Positions 31,409 through 40,522 are shown, counted from the stretch's first letter. The stretch: 64,000 nucleotides of DNA from Thiospirillum jenense (GCF_014145225.1 NZ_JABVCQ010000016.1:1-64000); one strand, 5' to 3'. Notes: a model not told the origin generated them from the letters alone. Made by a program: numbers and translations.

Positions 31409-32565
31409 CCCTCTATATTCATTTACCCTGGTGCCGGCGGAAATGTCCGTATTGCGATTTTAATTCCTATCCCGCCCCCGCCGCTATTCCTGAAGCGCGT
31501 TATCTGGCGGCTTTATTTGCCGATTTAGATGCCGATTGCGCATTTTTAATCAACCATCGCCCGTTATCGCCATTGCAATCCATTTTTATTGGCGGCGGCA
31601 CTCCGAATCTCTTTTCCCCCGCGGCCATTGCGCAATTATTAAATGGTATTCGCCAGCGCCTGCCGTGCAGTGCCGCAATTGAAATCACATTGGAAATGAA
31701 CCCCGGCGCGTCGGTCATGGCACAATTGCCGGCGTATTTAGCGGCGGGCGTGACGCGCTTATCATTCGGTGGGCAGTCGTTTTCAATTCGATCATTAAAG
31801 CAATTGGGGCGTATTCATCGCCCGCGTCATGTTTTGGCGGCAGTGCGAGCGGCGCAGGCGGCGGGGTGTCGGCAGATCAATGTGGATTTAATGTACGGTT
31901 TGCCACTGCAAACGCTGGCAGCAGCGCGGGCGGATGTCGAGCGGTTACTGGATTTGTCGCCGTCGCATGTCTCTTATTACCAACTGACGCTTGAACCCAA
32001 CACACCGTTTGCCCAGTCACCGCCACCGCTGCCAGCGGCGGATGTGAGTGCCGATATGGGTGAGCAGGGGCAGCAGTTGCTGGCGGCCGCTGGGTTACAA
32101 CGCTATGAAATTTCGGCATATTCTCGCAAAGAGGCGCAGTGTCGGCATAATTTGAATTATTGGACATTTGGCGATTATCTCGGCATCGGTGCCGGTGCGC
32201 ATGGCAAACTGAGTACGGTTAGTGGCGGTCAAGTGGCGCGTGTGATACGCTTGGCTAAATGGCCACAGCCGACTGCGTATCTCGCGGCGCATCAGTCCGG
32301 TCACTCGCAAATTGCTCACCAGCGCGAGTTGAGCGCGGCGGATTTGACGCTCGAATTTGCCCTCAACGCGCTGCGATTGACGGCGGGCGTGGACGTGACG
32401 TTATTTCAACAGCGGACGGGTTTGGCAGCGGAACATCTAAGCGCGGCGCGGGCGGGTGCGCAGGCGGCGGGGCTGTTGGATGGCGGCGCGGCGGGGCGGT
32501 TGGTGGCGACGGCGCGGGGGTTGGAGTGTTTGAATGACTTGTTGCAACACTTTGATCTGAGTTGA
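31393..32565 (+). CDS. hemW: HemW-type radical SAM haem chaperone, apparent ATC start
   Basis: HemW is a radical-SAM protein related to HemN that binds haem and delivers it to respiratory enzymes. The frame shows [20 protein letters not shown] with the CxxxCxxC 4Fe-4S motif, [31 protein letters not shown] and [10 protein letters not shown]. The first ATG in frame (31573) would delete the Fe-S motif. Upstream of it the frame is open back to a TGA at 31378 with no ATG, GTG or TTG. ATC at 31393 gives the family-typical start [14 protein letters not shown] and has GAGGAG 8 bases upstream, so it is taken as the start (390 residues, normal length). The gene overlaps the chemoreceptor 3' end by 16 bases. 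Confidence 0.85.
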   Translation: MTPPLALYIHLPWCRRKCPYCDFNSYPAPAAIPEARYLAALFADLDADCAFLINHRPLSPLQSIFIGGGTPNLFSPAAIAQLLNGIRQRLPCSAAIEITLEMNPGASVMAQLPAYLAAGVTRLSFGGQSFSIRSLKQLGRIHRPRHVLAAVRAAQAAGCRQINVDLMYGLPLQTLAAARADVERLLDLSPSHVSYYQLTLEPNTPFAQSPPPLPAADVSADMGEQGQQLLAAAGLQRYEISAYSRKEAQCRHNLNYWTFGDYLGIGAGAHGKLSTVSGGQVARVIRLAKWPQPTAYLAAHQSGHSQIAHQRELSAADLTLEFALNALRLTAGVDVTLFQQRTGLAAEHLSAARAGAQAAGLLDGGAAGRLVATARGLECLNDLLQHFDLS

Positions 32566-32637
32566 AAACCGTTGAAAAAATCGCGCAGTACGGGTAGGTT
32601 AGACGCTGTTCTTCACATAACTTAGCAGGAAATGACC

Positions 32638-32925
32638 ATGTCGAGCGTCGGTTATCACGAACCAACCGAGGAATTGTCAACCGCGACCCGCGATATGCAC
32701 CGCGCAATTGTGTCGTTAATGGAGGAATTGGAAGCAATTGATTGGTATAACCAGCGGGTGGATGCGTGTGCGGATGCGGAATTAAAAGCCGTATTGGCGC
32801 ATAACCGCGATGAAGAAAAGGAACATGCGGCGATGGTATTGGAATGGATTCGGCGCCATGATCCGAGCTTCGATCACGAATTGCGCGATTATTTGTTCAC
32901 GGATAAATCGCTGTCCCATGATTAG
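32638..32925 (+). CDS. Encapsulated-ferritin-like protein (EncFtn family), orphan
   Basis: A 95-residue two-helix ferritin-like protein. The SD AGGAA is 6 bases before ATG 32638. Sequence blocks YHEP, MHRAIVSLMEELEAIDWYNQR, here cited in parts, and HNRDEEKEHAAMVLEWIRR match EncFtn of Rhodospirillum rubrum; the ferroxidase ligands correspond to E30, E60 and H63, with W36 at the conserved position. EncFtn forms an annular decamer, oxidises Fe(II) and is normally housed in an encapsulin shell encoded next door. Here no shell gene is adjacent, and the protein ends at LFTDKSLSHD without the C-terminal loading peptide. Confidence 0.88.
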   Translation: MSSVGYHEPTEELSTATRDMHRAIVSLMEELEAIDWYNQRVDACADAELKAVLAHNRDEEKEHAAMVLEWIRRHDPSFDHELRDYLFTDKSLSHD

Positions 32926-33104
32926 TTGCGCCCGCGGGTTGTTAGTTAACCGCTTGAATTAAAACGTTTTTTGGCACGGCACGGCGGTGTTGTTTGAGAA
33001 TGAAGCCGCACCGCCACGACCGCCGCCGCCGCACTGATGCTGCCCATCACCGCATATTTCGCTATCATGCAACGCTTGGTAAAAGCAATGCGCATCACGC
33101 GACC

Positions 33105-33548
33105 ATGACATATACCCGAATGACATTAACTCAATCGCAGCCTTTATTACGCTGGCCAGTGCGTATCTATTATGAAGACACTGATGCCGGCGGTGTGGTT
33201 TATCACGCCAGTTATTTGCGTTTTATGGAACGGGCGCGCACCGAATGGCTGCGTGGTCTCGGTTTTGAACATAATCAATTGCGCACCGACTATCAAACTG
33301 TATTTGCGTTACGGCAAGTACAGGTACAGTTTGTTTCACCTGCGCTATTGAATGATGAATTAGTTGTCAATACGCAAATTGTCGCCTATCGTCATGCAAG
33401 TATTGATTTTCACCATGAGCTGATCCGATTAAACGACGGGCGCTGCTGTTGTCGAGCTGATGCCAATATTGTCAGCGTAAATGCTGAAAACTGGCGCCCA
33501 GCGCGCTTGCCGGCGGCATTGCTGGAGTTAATCATCAATGGGCAATGA
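33105..33548 (+). CDS. ybgC: Acyl-CoA thioesterase YbgC of the Tol-Pal cluster
   Basis: A hot-dog-fold thioesterase of about 147 residues from ATG 33105 (ATG 33120 is an alternative). The 4HBT motif RIYYEDTDAGGVVYHASYL with the catalytic aspartate, RFMERARTEWLR and FALRQVQVQFVSPALL are typical. Its last 11 bases overlap tolQ, so it is translationally coupled to the Tol-Pal operon as in most proteobacteria. It acts on acyl-CoA or acyl-ACP in the cytoplasm; its link to envelope function is unresolved. Confidence 0.93.
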   Translation: MTYTRMTLTQSQPLLRWPVRIYYEDTDAGGVVYHASYLRFMERARTEWLRGLGFEHNQLRTDYQTVFALRQVQVQFVSPALLNDELVVNTQIVAYRHASIDFHHELIRLNDGRCCCRADANIVSVNAENWRPARLPAALLELIINGQ

Positions 33549-34212
33549 ACTGTCGGTTATTAGTTTAGTAACTCATGCCAGTTTCATGGTGCAACTGGTG
33601 TTGTTTATTTTAGTCATGGCGTCACTGTTTTCGTGGGCGGCAATTATTGATCGTTCGCGGGTATTAAAAAAAGCGCGCAATGCTGCCGATGAATTTGAAC
33701 GGCAGTTTTGGTCAGGTGGTGATTTAAGCGCCCTATATCGGGAATTGAGTCAGAATGAATCCAACGCCACCGGATTGGCATCCATTTTTCGCGCTGGATT
33801 TAAAGAATATGTCCGCCTGCGTAAAGCCGATCAAGATGACACCATGTCGGTCATTATTGGTGCGGAGCGGTCAATGCGCGTGGCAATGAGTCGTGAAGTG
33901 GATGAATTAGAAACCAATTTATCATTCTTGGCGACCGTCGGTTCTACTAGCCCGTATATTGGTTTATTCGGCACCGTGTGGGGAATTATGCACGCCTTTC
34001 ATGCGCTGGGAAATGTGCAACAGGCGACATTAGCATTAGTGGCGCCCGGTATTTCAGAAGCATTAGTCGCCACCGCCGTTGGTTTATTTGCTGCTATTCC
34101 CGCCGTCATTGGTTATAACCGCTATAGTTATCAAGTGGAACGGTTGCATAATCGCTATGAAGAGTTCATGGAAGAGTTCTCCACTTTATTACAACGGCAA
34201 GGGCGGAGTTAA
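33538..34212 (+). CDS. tolQ: Tol-Pal system protein TolQ
   Basis: Inner-membrane proton-channel subunit of 224 residues, homologous to ExbB and MotA. Three membrane helices are visible: FMVQLVLFILVMASLFSWAA near the N-terminus, FLATVGSTSPYIGLFGTVWG, here the second, and GISEALVATAVGLFAAIPAV, the third. The STSPYIGLFGTVWGIM motif is diagnostic. With TolR it energises TolA for outer-membrane constriction during division. Confidence 0.97.
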   Translation: MGNELSVISLVTHASFMVQLVLFILVMASLFSWAAIIDRSRVLKKARNAADEFERQFWSGGDLSALYRELSQNESNATGLASIFRAGFKEYVRLRKADQDDTMSVIIGAERSMRVAMSREVDELETNLSFLATVGSTSPYIGLFGTVWGIMHAFHALGNVQQATLALVAPGISEALVATAVGLFAAIPAVIGYNRYSYQVERLHNRYEEFMEEFSTLLQRQGRS

Positions 34213-34217
34213 TTAAA

Positions 34218-34667
34218 ATGCGTAAAAGAGAACGTCACGCCCGCCGTCGCCCAATGGCTGAGATTAATGTCGTGCCGTATATTGATGTGATGCTGGTGTT
34301 ATTAGTGATTTTCATGGTCACGGCGCCGCTCATTACGCAGGGCGTGAAAGTGGATTTACCCCAAGCCGTTGCGGAAATGCAAAATACCGATACAAAACTA
34401 CCGATTGTGATTCATATTGATCAGCAGGGCGATACTTATGTTGATTTGGGCAATTCCAGTTTATTGCCGGTGGATCAGCAATTATTATATGAACGTTTGA
34501 AAAGTGTATTAACTTCCGCGCCAGCAACGCCGGTGATGGTGCGCGCCGATCATACGGTTGATTATGGCCGCGTGGTGAATGTCATGGTTGCAGCGCAAGC
34601 GGCTGGTGCGATTAGCGTTGGATTGGTGACGCGCCCGCCCGGCGATGAAACTGTCGCGCAACCTTAA
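34218..34667 (+). CDS. tolR: Tol-Pal system protein TolR
   Basis: A 149-residue single-pass inner-membrane protein. After the basic N-terminus RKRERHARRRPMAEINVVPYIDV the helix VMLVLLVIFMVTAPL contains the conserved aspartate (VPYIDVML) that couples proton flow. The periplasmic part (VDLPQAVAE, PVMVRADHTVDYGRVVNVM) is the ExbD/TolR domain. Spacing from tolQ is five bases. Confidence 0.97.
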   Translation: MRKRERHARRRPMAEINVVPYIDVMLVLLVIFMVTAPLITQGVKVDLPQAVAEMQNTDTKLPIVIHIDQQGDTYVDLGNSSLLPVDQQLLYERLKSVLTSAPATPVMVRADHTVDYGRVVNVMVAAQAAGAISVGLVTRPPGDETVAQP

Positions 34668-34697
34668 TTGCTGGAACTGGGTTTATTGAATTGAGTT

Positions 34698-36194
34698 ATG
34701 TGGGATGTATTCAAACGCAATCCGCGAGCCTTATTTGGGTCGCTCGCTTTTCATGCCATTTTAGCGGTATTGCTATTGGGTGGCGTGAATTGGACTTTGC
34801 GTAATGAACCCCCGCAAAAACCGCCCAAGGTGGTTCCCGCGTATATTGAACCAACGCCCGAATTGACGGCGCGGATTGCTGAATTGAAAACGCCGCCCGC
34901 GCAATTGTCTTTACCGCCGCCGATTGCTGAATTACCGAATGAAAATCAATTGACACCGCGGCCGGTGGATTTGGCGGCGGCGGCGCTGGTGGCGGCTGAG
35001 TTGGCGGCGAAACGGCGGGCGGAAGCCGAGGCGGAGGCGAAGCGGCAGGCTGAGTTGGCGGCTAAACGTGAGGCTGAATTGGCGGCTAAACGTGAGGCTG
35101 AATTGGCGATTAAACGTGCGGCGGAAGCTGAGGCGCAGCGGTTGGCGGCACTGGAAGCTAAACGTGCCGCTGCCGCTGAAGCCAAACGTGAAGCGGCCGC
35201 TGAGGCTAAACGTGAAGCTGCTGCCGAAGCTAAACGTGCCGCTGCCGCTGAAGCCAAACGTGAAGCGGCCGCTGAGGCTAAACGTGAAGCGGAATTGGCG
35301 GCTAAACGTGAGGCGGCCGCTGAAGCTAAACGTGAAGCTGCGGCCGAGGCAAAGCGTGAAGCGGCCGCTGAGGCTAAACGTGAAGCGGCCGCTGAGGCTA
35401 AACGTGAGGCGGCGTTGGAGGCTAAACGTCAAGCTGCTGCCGAAGCAAAGCGTGAAGCGGCCGCTGAAGCTAAACGTGAGGCGGCGTTGGAGGCTAAACG
35501 TCAAGCTGCTGCCGAAGCAAAGCGTGAAGCGGCCGCTGAGGCTAAACGTGAGGCGGCGTTGGAGGCTAAACGTCAAGCTGCTGCCGAAGCAAAGCGTGAA
35601 GCGGCTGCTGAGGCAAAGCGTGAGGCGGCCGCTGAAGCCAAACGTGAAGCTGCGGCCGAGGCAAAGCGTGAGGCGGCCGCTGAAGCCAAACGTGAAGCTG
35701 CGGCCGAGGCAAAGCGTGAAGCGGCCGCTGAGGCTAAACGTGAGGCGGCGTTGGAGGCTAAACGTCAAGCTGCGGCCGAAGCTAAACGTGAAGCTGCGGC
35801 CGAGGCAAAGCGGGTTGCCGCGGCCGAAGCTGCCGCTGAGGCTAAACGTGCCGCTGCCGCAGCTGCCGAAGCCAAGCGTCAGGCGGAATTGGCCGAAGCG
35901 GCGCATGTCAAGAACTTGGCACGGGAGTGGACGCCGCGTATTCAAGGTCGCGTCGAACAATACTGGGTACGGCCGGTTGGATTGACCGCCAACGTCACGA
36001 TCACGGTAAATTTACGGTTGCGCAAGGGTGGTGAAGTGGTGTCCGGCAGTGTGCGAATTCTCAAAGGCAGTGGCTCGCCCGCCCTCGATGCCTCGGTCAA
36101 AGCGGCGATTTATCAAGCCTCACCGTTGCCAGTCCCCGACGGTGATGATTTTGAATACTTTAAAGATTTCGATTTTCGGTTTACACCGCAATAA
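34698..36194 (+). CDS. tolA: Tol-Pal system protein TolA with long Ala/Glu/Lys/Arg stalk
   Basis: A 498-residue protein linking the inner-membrane TolQR motor to TolB/Pal. The N-terminal anchor is FGSLAFHAILAVLLLGGVNW. A very long helical stalk (about residues 95-405) consists almost only of EAKREAAA-type units. The C-terminal domain (NLAREWTPRIQGRVEQYWVRP, GGEVVSGSVRILKGSGSPALD, AIYQASPLPVPDGDD) is the TonB-like TolA domain III. The stalk is longer than that of E. coli TolA (421 residues in total). Confidence 0.96.
   Translation: MWDVFKRNPRALFGSLAFHAILAVLLLGGVNWTLRNEPPQKPPKVVPAYIEPTPELTARIAELKTPPAQLSLPPPIAELPNENQLTPRPVDLAAAALVAAELAAKRRAEAEAEAKRQAELAAKREAELAAKREAELAIKRAAEAEAQRLAALEAKRAAAAEAKREAAAEAKREAAAEAKRAAAAEAKREAAAEAKREAELAAKREAAAEAKREAAAEAKREAAAEAKREAAAEAKREAALEAKRQAAAEAKREAAAEAKREAALEAKRQAAAEAKREAAAEAKREAALEAKRQAAAEAKREAAAEAKREAAAEAKREAAAEAKREAAAEAKREAAAEAKREAAAEAKREAALEAKRQAAAEAKREAAAEAKRVAAAEAAAEAKRAAAAAAEAKRQAELAEAAHVKNLAREWTPRIQGRVEQYWVRPVGLTANVTITVNLRLRKGGEVVSGSVRILKGSGSPALDASVKAAIYQASPLPVPDGDDFEYFKDFDFRFTPQ
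35037..35890 (+). repeat. Tandem codon repeats encoding the TolA stalk
   Basis: Imperfect units of 24-48 bases such as GAAGCGGCCGCTGAGGCTAA recur throughout, with a larger unit carrying GCGTTGGAGGCTAAACGTCA repeated near 35406, 35484, 35562 and 35748. The units are nearly identical at DNA level, so the stalk length is likely to vary by slippage or recombination between strains. Confidence 0.85.
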
Positions 36195-36236
36195 TTGTTT
36201 TTAATTAAATTGTATTGACTTAACAGGAGTATTTGA

Positions 36237-37520
36237 ATGACGAGGTTAATCATTCCATTATTGATGGTATTGCTGAACGGCTGGGGCGTGACTGCCGAAG
36301 CTAAATTGACCATTGACATCACCGGCGGCGTGGAAGGGGCGCAACCCATTGCCGTCGTGCCGTTTGGTAACACCGGCACGGTGGACATGGCCGCCATCAT
36401 CGCCGCTGACTTGGCGCGCACCGGACGTTTTCAACCGCTGGCGCGCAGTGACATGGTCAAAACCCCGCACACCGAGCAGGAAATTGACTTTCCCGGCTGG
36501 CAATTGCTGTCCACCACCAGTCTAGTTGTGGGGCGCATTCTCCCCGGCGCGGCGGGCAGTTATCAGGTCGAGTTCGGATTATTCGACGTGTTCAGCGGCA
36601 AAAAATTGCTCAGTCGAACGCAGCCCAGTTCCGCACGCGGGTTGCGCTTGACGGCACACCGCATCGCCGATGAGATTTATCACGCGCTGACGGGTGAGCG
36701 CGGCGTGTTTGCCGGACGCATTGCCTACATCACCTCACGCGGTCGCGGAGCAAAAGAGCGGGTGATGCTGCGCGTAGCCGAAGCGGATGGGCATAACCCG
36801 CAGACGATTGTGGATTCGGCTGATCCGTTGATGTCACCCGCCTGGTCACCCGACGGGCGGCGCTTGGCGTACGTTTCATTTGAAGGGCGGCAGGCGTCAA
36901 TTTATGTGCAGGATTTGGCCAGTGGACGGCGGCAGCGCGTCGCCAGTCATCAGGGCATCAACGGTTCACCGGCGTTTTCACCCGACGGCAGTCGTTTAGC
37001 GGTCACGTTGTCAAAAGACGGCAATCCCGAGATTTATGTGATCAGTGTTGACGGCGGGCAGATGACGCGCATCACCAATCATCCGGCAATTGATACCGAG
37101 CCGGCCTGGTCACCGGACGGGCGGACGTTGGTATTTACCTCGGATCGCGGTGGTCAGCCGCAGATTTACCGGACGTCCGCCAGCGGTGGTGCGGCGCAGC
37201 GCGTGACGTTTGAAGGCGATTACAACGCCGCGGCCAATTTTTCACCCGACGGGCGGACGCTGGTGCTGGTGACGCGAGTGGGCAAACAATTCCGCATCGC
37301 CACCGTGTCAGCCGCGAATGGCGGCGGGCGGCGGTTTTTAAGCGGTGGGCCGCTGGACGAATCCCCGAGTTTTGCCCCGAACGGCAGCATGGTGGTGTAC
37401 GGGTCACAAAACGGCGGGCGCGGTGTGTTGGTGGTGACGCCAATTGCCGGGGGCGCAAGTCAGCGCCTGACTCAAGACGGTGAGGCGCGTGAACCGTCGT
37501 GGTCGCCCGTACCGCGTTAA
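36237..37520 (+). CDS. tolB: Tol-Pal system protein TolB
   Basis: Periplasmic protein of 427 residues with an N-terminal signal peptide (about residues 1-21, ending VTAEA). The N-terminal domain starts LTIDITGGVEGAQPIAVVPF. The six-bladed propeller is visible as repeating blocks SPAWSPDGRRLAYVSFEG, GSPAFSPDGSRLAVTLSKDG, TEPAWSPDGRTLVFTSDRGG, NFSPDGRTLVLVT and ESPSFAPNGSMVVYG. TolB cycles between Pal and TolA. An AGGAG site precedes the ATG. Confidence 0.97.
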   Translation: MTRLIIPLLMVLLNGWGVTAEAKLTIDITGGVEGAQPIAVVPFGNTGTVDMAAIIAADLARTGRFQPLARSDMVKTPHTEQEIDFPGWQLLSTTSLVVGRILPGAAGSYQVEFGLFDVFSGKKLLSRTQPSSARGLRLTAHRIADEIYHALTGERGVFAGRIAYITSRGRGAKERVMLRVAEADGHNPQTIVDSADPLMSPAWSPDGRRLAYVSFEGRQASIYVQDLASGRRQRVASHQGINGSPAFSPDGSRLAVTLSKDGNPEIYVISVDGGQMTRITNHPAIDTEPAWSPDGRTLVFTSDRGGQPQIYRTSASGGAAQRVTFEGDYNAAANFSPDGRTLVLVTRVGKQFRIATVSAANGGGRRFLSGGPLDESPSFAPNGSMVVYGSQNGGRGVLVVTPIAGGASQRLTQDGEAREPSWSPVPR

Positions 37521-37548
37521 ACAGTTGTTTTTATTCAGGAGGATAGTT

Positions 37549-38196
37549 GTGAAGCGAATCAGTTTAGCAACGGTACTGACCTTGACCTCGGTGTTGGTAC
37601 TGACGGGGTGTTCATCAACACCCAAAGAGGAGGACGGGGCGTTAAGTGCCGATGAATTGGATGCCATGAGCGATGGCGGTGGCGGGCGGTACGGTGGTGG
37701 CGGCGGCGGGCGCTATGACGGCGGCGGCGTGACGACCTCGGGGTTATCGGATGACGGCAGCCTCAGTGGCAGTAATCAGTACGACGCGGGCGGCGACGGC
37801 AGCTACGGCGGGGGTGGGGGTAATGGCGGTAGTCAAGACTTTGCCGAGTTGAACAATCCCAGCAGCGCGGTGTACCAAAAAATCGTGTATTTTGACTACG
37901 ATGCGTCAACTATCGAGCCGCAATACGCCGATTTACTGCGCGCTCACATCGGCTTTTTGCGGCAAAAACCCGGGGCGCGGGTGATGTTGCAGGGTCACAC
38001 CGACGAGCGCGGTACCCGTTCGTACAATTTGGCGCTGGGTGATCGGCGGACGGATGCGGTGCGCGGCTTTTTGTTGGCGGAAGGCGTGCCGGCTGGGCAA
38101 ATCACCACGCTCAGTTACGGTGAGGAGCGCCCGGCGGATGCGGGTCACGACGAGCGGGCGTGGTCACTTAATCGCCGCGTGGAATTGGTGTATTAA
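37549..38196 (+). CDS. pal: Peptidoglycan-associated lipoprotein Pal with unusual Gly-rich linker
   Basis: The start is GTG 37549, preceded by AGGAGG at 37537-37542; earlier in-frame starts lie inside tolB. The 215-residue product has a lipoprotein signal (VLTLTSVLVLTGC, lipobox LTGC), a glycine-, tyrosine- and serine-rich linker of about 70 residues (GGGGRYGGGGGGRYDGGG and more) and a C-terminal OmpA-like domain (VYFDYDASTIEPQY, LQGHTDERGTRSYNLALGDRR, LSYGEERP). It tethers the outer membrane to peptidoglycan. The linker is longer and more Gly-rich than in E. coli Pal. Confidence 0.96.
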   Translation: MKRISLATVLTLTSVLVLTGCSSTPKEEDGALSADELDAMSDGGGGRYGGGGGGRYDGGGVTTSGLSDDGSLSGSNQYDAGGDGSYGGGGGNGGSQDFAELNNPSSAVYQKIVYFDYDASTIEPQYADLLRAHIGFLRQKPGARVMLQGHTDERGTRSYNLALGDRRTDAVRGFLLAEGVPAGQITTLSYGEERPADAGHDERAWSLNRRVELVY

Positions 38197-38221
38197 ACAT
38201 CGGCAATTGATTGTTAATGAT

Positions 38222-38247
38222 CGTTCCCATGTTCCAGTATGGGAACG
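38222..38247. repeat. REP-like palindrome
   Basis: CGTTCCCAT (38222-38230) pairs perfectly with ATGGGAACG (38239-38247). It belongs to the same family as the palindromes at 44187, 50696, 59185 and 63165. Its position between pal and cpoB means it lies inside the operon transcript and may stabilise or attenuate mRNA. Confidence 0.7.
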
Positions 38248-38288
38248 CACCCGATGAGCGTAGTAAAACATCTAATTGAGTATTGACT

Positions 38289-39113
38289 ATGCACTGCCGC
38301 CCCACCCGTTATTTAATGATACTGCCATTGTTCACGGTGCTGGCGCTGGATACGCGAGCAGTCACCGCGGAGCCGTTTGCAGTCACCGCGGATCCGTTTT
38401 TAGAATTCAATGCCCGCGTGACGCGCCTTGAACAATTACTCAACGATCAAGGCTTGTCGGCAGTGTTATTAGAAATGCAGCGGCTGCAACAAGAAGTGCG
38501 CGAATTGCGCGGGCAACTTGAGCAGCATCAATACCAATTAGATCAATTGCACCGGCAATTAAACGGCGGTGATAACGGTGACGATGCGGATAACGACAAT
38601 GCGCCCGTGCTGCCGCAATTGCCCGACGCGAGTGATTTGGATTTCACGCCACAATTTGATGATGACCCGGCCGGTTTAGAGGACGCCGCTCCAATTGACA
38701 GTCCAGATGACAGCGCCGCCAATGAAGAACGTGAGGCGTATCGTGCCGCGTTTGATTTATTAAAAGAGCGCCGTTACGATGCCGCCAAAGCCGCGTTTAT
38801 TGCATTATTAGAGCGCTACCCGGCGGGTCAATTTGATGATAAAACGCGCTATTGGTTAGGCGATATTGGCTATATCACGCATGATTACGCCAGCGCCGTG
38901 CGCGAGTTCAATCGCCTCGTCAGTGCGCACCCGCGCAGCCCCAAAGCCGCCAGTGCCTTATTAAAAATGGGCTATATTTTTAGTGAACAACGCGATCAAG
39001 CCAGCGCCCGCATGGCATTGGAACAATTGATGGCGCAATTCCCCAACACGCCCGAGGCGCGGCTGGCCGCTGGTCGTTTGCGCGACCTCGGGCGCTTCGG
39101 CGCTGACCACTGA
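38289..39113 (+). CDS. cpoB: Cell division coordinator CpoB (YbgF)
   Basis: Periplasmic TPR protein that links Tol-Pal with peptidoglycan synthesis at the septum. The 274-residue product starts at ATG 38289. A signal peptide is followed by a trimerising coiled coil (FLEFNARVTRLEQLLNDQG, LQQEVRELRGQLEQHQYQL), an acidic linker and TPR units (YRAAFDLLKERRYDAAKAAF, YWLGDIGYITHDYASAVREF, KAASALLKMGYIFSEQ). Just after the signal there is a tandem 21-bp duplication (38358-38378 and 38379-38399) encoding AVTAEPF then AVTADPF. Confidence 0.94.
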   Translation: MHCRPTRYLMILPLFTVLALDTRAVTAEPFAVTADPFLEFNARVTRLEQLLNDQGLSAVLLEMQRLQQEVRELRGQLEQHQYQLDQLHRQLNGGDNGDDADNDNAPVLPQLPDASDLDFTPQFDDDPAGLEDAAPIDSPDDSAANEEREAYRAAFDLLKERRYDAAKAAFIALLERYPAGQFDDKTRYWLGDIGYITHDYASAVREFNRLVSAHPRSPKAASALLKMGYIFSEQRDQASARMALEQLMAQFPNTPEARLAAGRLRDLGRFGADH

Positions 39114-39121
39114 TCCCGCCC

Positions 39122-40522
39122 ATGACCGCCCACCGCCCACCGGATAGCAACACGCTGACAACTTTACTGGCGGCGCAGCGGCGGCCTTTTTCAATTATCA
39201 CGCAAAATCAACGCATTAAGTTGATCAACGCCGCGCTGTGTGAGGCGCTGGGTTACGCGGAAACCGACCTGATCGGTGCGTCCTGCTGTCGCTTTGCCAC
39301 CACCGTCAACGGCAGCGAATGCCGGCACCAGCGCTTTTTTCGTGATTTGGAACCCTACGTTGAAACCGACACGGTGTTGGACGCGAGCGGTCAGCCGCAC
39401 TTGGTGCGAGCGCAGGGGTTTCCCGTCCTCGATGCGCACGGCACCGTGTATTTGGGCGAAATGCTGCAATTGCTGCGCGGACGGTGCGACGTGGGCAACA
39501 TGGTTGGTGATTCACCCGAATTGCGCGAGTTAATCACCCAATTAACGCAGGCGGCGGTGACGGATGCGGCGGTGTTGTTGTACGGCGAAACCGGCGTGGG
39601 TAAAGAATTAGCGGCGCAGTTTTTACATCAACAATCCAGTCGTGCTGGCGCCCCGTTCGTGGTGGTGGATTGCACGGTGTTGAATGAAGAATTATTTGAA
39701 AGTGAATTATTCGGGCATGTTAAAGGCGCTTTCACCGGGGCGGTGAATCATCGCGTTGGATTATTTGAATTAGCCCACACCGGCACGTTATTTTTTGATG
39801 AAATTGGCGAATTGCCGCTGTCACAACAACCCAAGTTATTACGCGCACTGGAGACCGGCACCTACCGCCCAGTTGGCGCGACGGCGACGCGGCAGGTCAA
39901 CGTGCGCGTCATCAGCGCCACGCACCGCGATTTAACGGCAATGGTGCGGCACGGACACTTCCGCCAGGATTTGTTTTATCGGTTGGCGGTGCTGCCGTTG
40001 CGCATTCCCCCGTTGCGCGAGCGCCGCGATGACCTCGCCGCGTTATCCGATTACCTGTTGCGTGACACGACCACCGCCGACGGGCAGCCGTATTATCTGC
40101 ACCCGGCGGCGCTTGACAAATTGCACAGCTACAGTTTCCCCGGTAATGTGCGCGAGTTGCGTAACCTGCTGCATTTGGGCGCGGCGCTCAGTTCGAGCGG
40201 CGTAATTGAAGCAGACGCGATTCATTTGCCGACCTTGATGGCGCAGGTGGCACGAGCGCCGTTGCCCCCGCCGGCAGCGGTGAGCGCGTATGATCTTGGC
40301 TGTTCGGAACTGGACACGGCATTTTTGCGCCATTTATCACCAGTTGAAGCGGCCGAAGCGCGACAGATTTTGGCGTTACTCCAGCGCCATCACGGCAATC
40401 GGCGCGAGGTGGCCGTTAGTATGACCATGAGTGAGCGGACGCTGTACCGTAAATTGCGCCGTTACGGGCTGAATCGCGCTCGCTCGCTGGAGGGCAGTGG
40501 GAATGGCGATGACGCGAGTTAA
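39122..40522 (+). CDS. Sigma-54-dependent transcriptional activator with PAS sensor
   Basis: A 466-residue enhancer-binding protein. An N-terminal PAS-like domain ([36 protein letters not shown]) precedes the AAA+ core: Walker A GETGVGKE at about residue 155, the sigma-54 contact loop GAFTGA at about 202, Walker [12 protein letters not shown] and the arginine finger region [21 protein letters not shown], here cited as [18 protein letters not shown] Fis-type helix-turn-helix ends the protein ([28 protein letters not shown]). No receiver domain or partner kinase is present; C-rich PAS (CCRF, ECRHQRF) hints at a cofactor. Targets are unknown. Confidence 0.92.
   Translation: MTAHRPPDSNTLTTLLAAQRRPFSIITQNQRIKLINAALCEALGYAETDLIGASCCRFATTVNGSECRHQRFFRDLEPYVETDTVLDASGQPHLVRAQGFPVLDAHGTVYLGEMLQLLRGRCDVGNMVGDSPELRELITQLTQAAVTDAAVLLYGETGVGKELAAQFLHQQSSRAGAPFVVVDCTVLNEELFESELFGHVKGAFTGAVNHRVGLFELAHTGTLFFDEIGELPLSQQPKLLRALETGTYRPVGATATRQVNVRVISATHRDLTAMVRHGHFRQDLFYRLAVLPLRIPPLRERRDDLAALSDYLLRDTTTADGQPYYLHPAALDKLHSYSFPGNVRELRNLLHLGAALSSSGVIEADAIHLPTLMAQVARAPLPPPAAVSAYDLGCSELDTAFLRHLSPVEAAEARQILALLQRHHGNRREVAVSMTMSERTLYRKLRRYGLNRARSLEGSGNGDDAS

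Noticed and set aside
32363-32737. A 124-codon minus-strand frame overlapping the hemW end and the ferritin-like gene.
   Set aside because: Both plus-strand genes are well supported by family motifs; the frame is Pro/Ala/His-rich shadow translation of GC-rich codons.
34932-35985. Long open frames opposite and in the other forward frame of tolA (342 and 305 codons).
   Set aside because: They are by-products of the repetitive Ala/Glu/Lys/Arg codons; the proteins are low-complexity Ser/Phe/Leu/Arg or Lys/Leu/Arg strings with no start signal, and tolA is certain.
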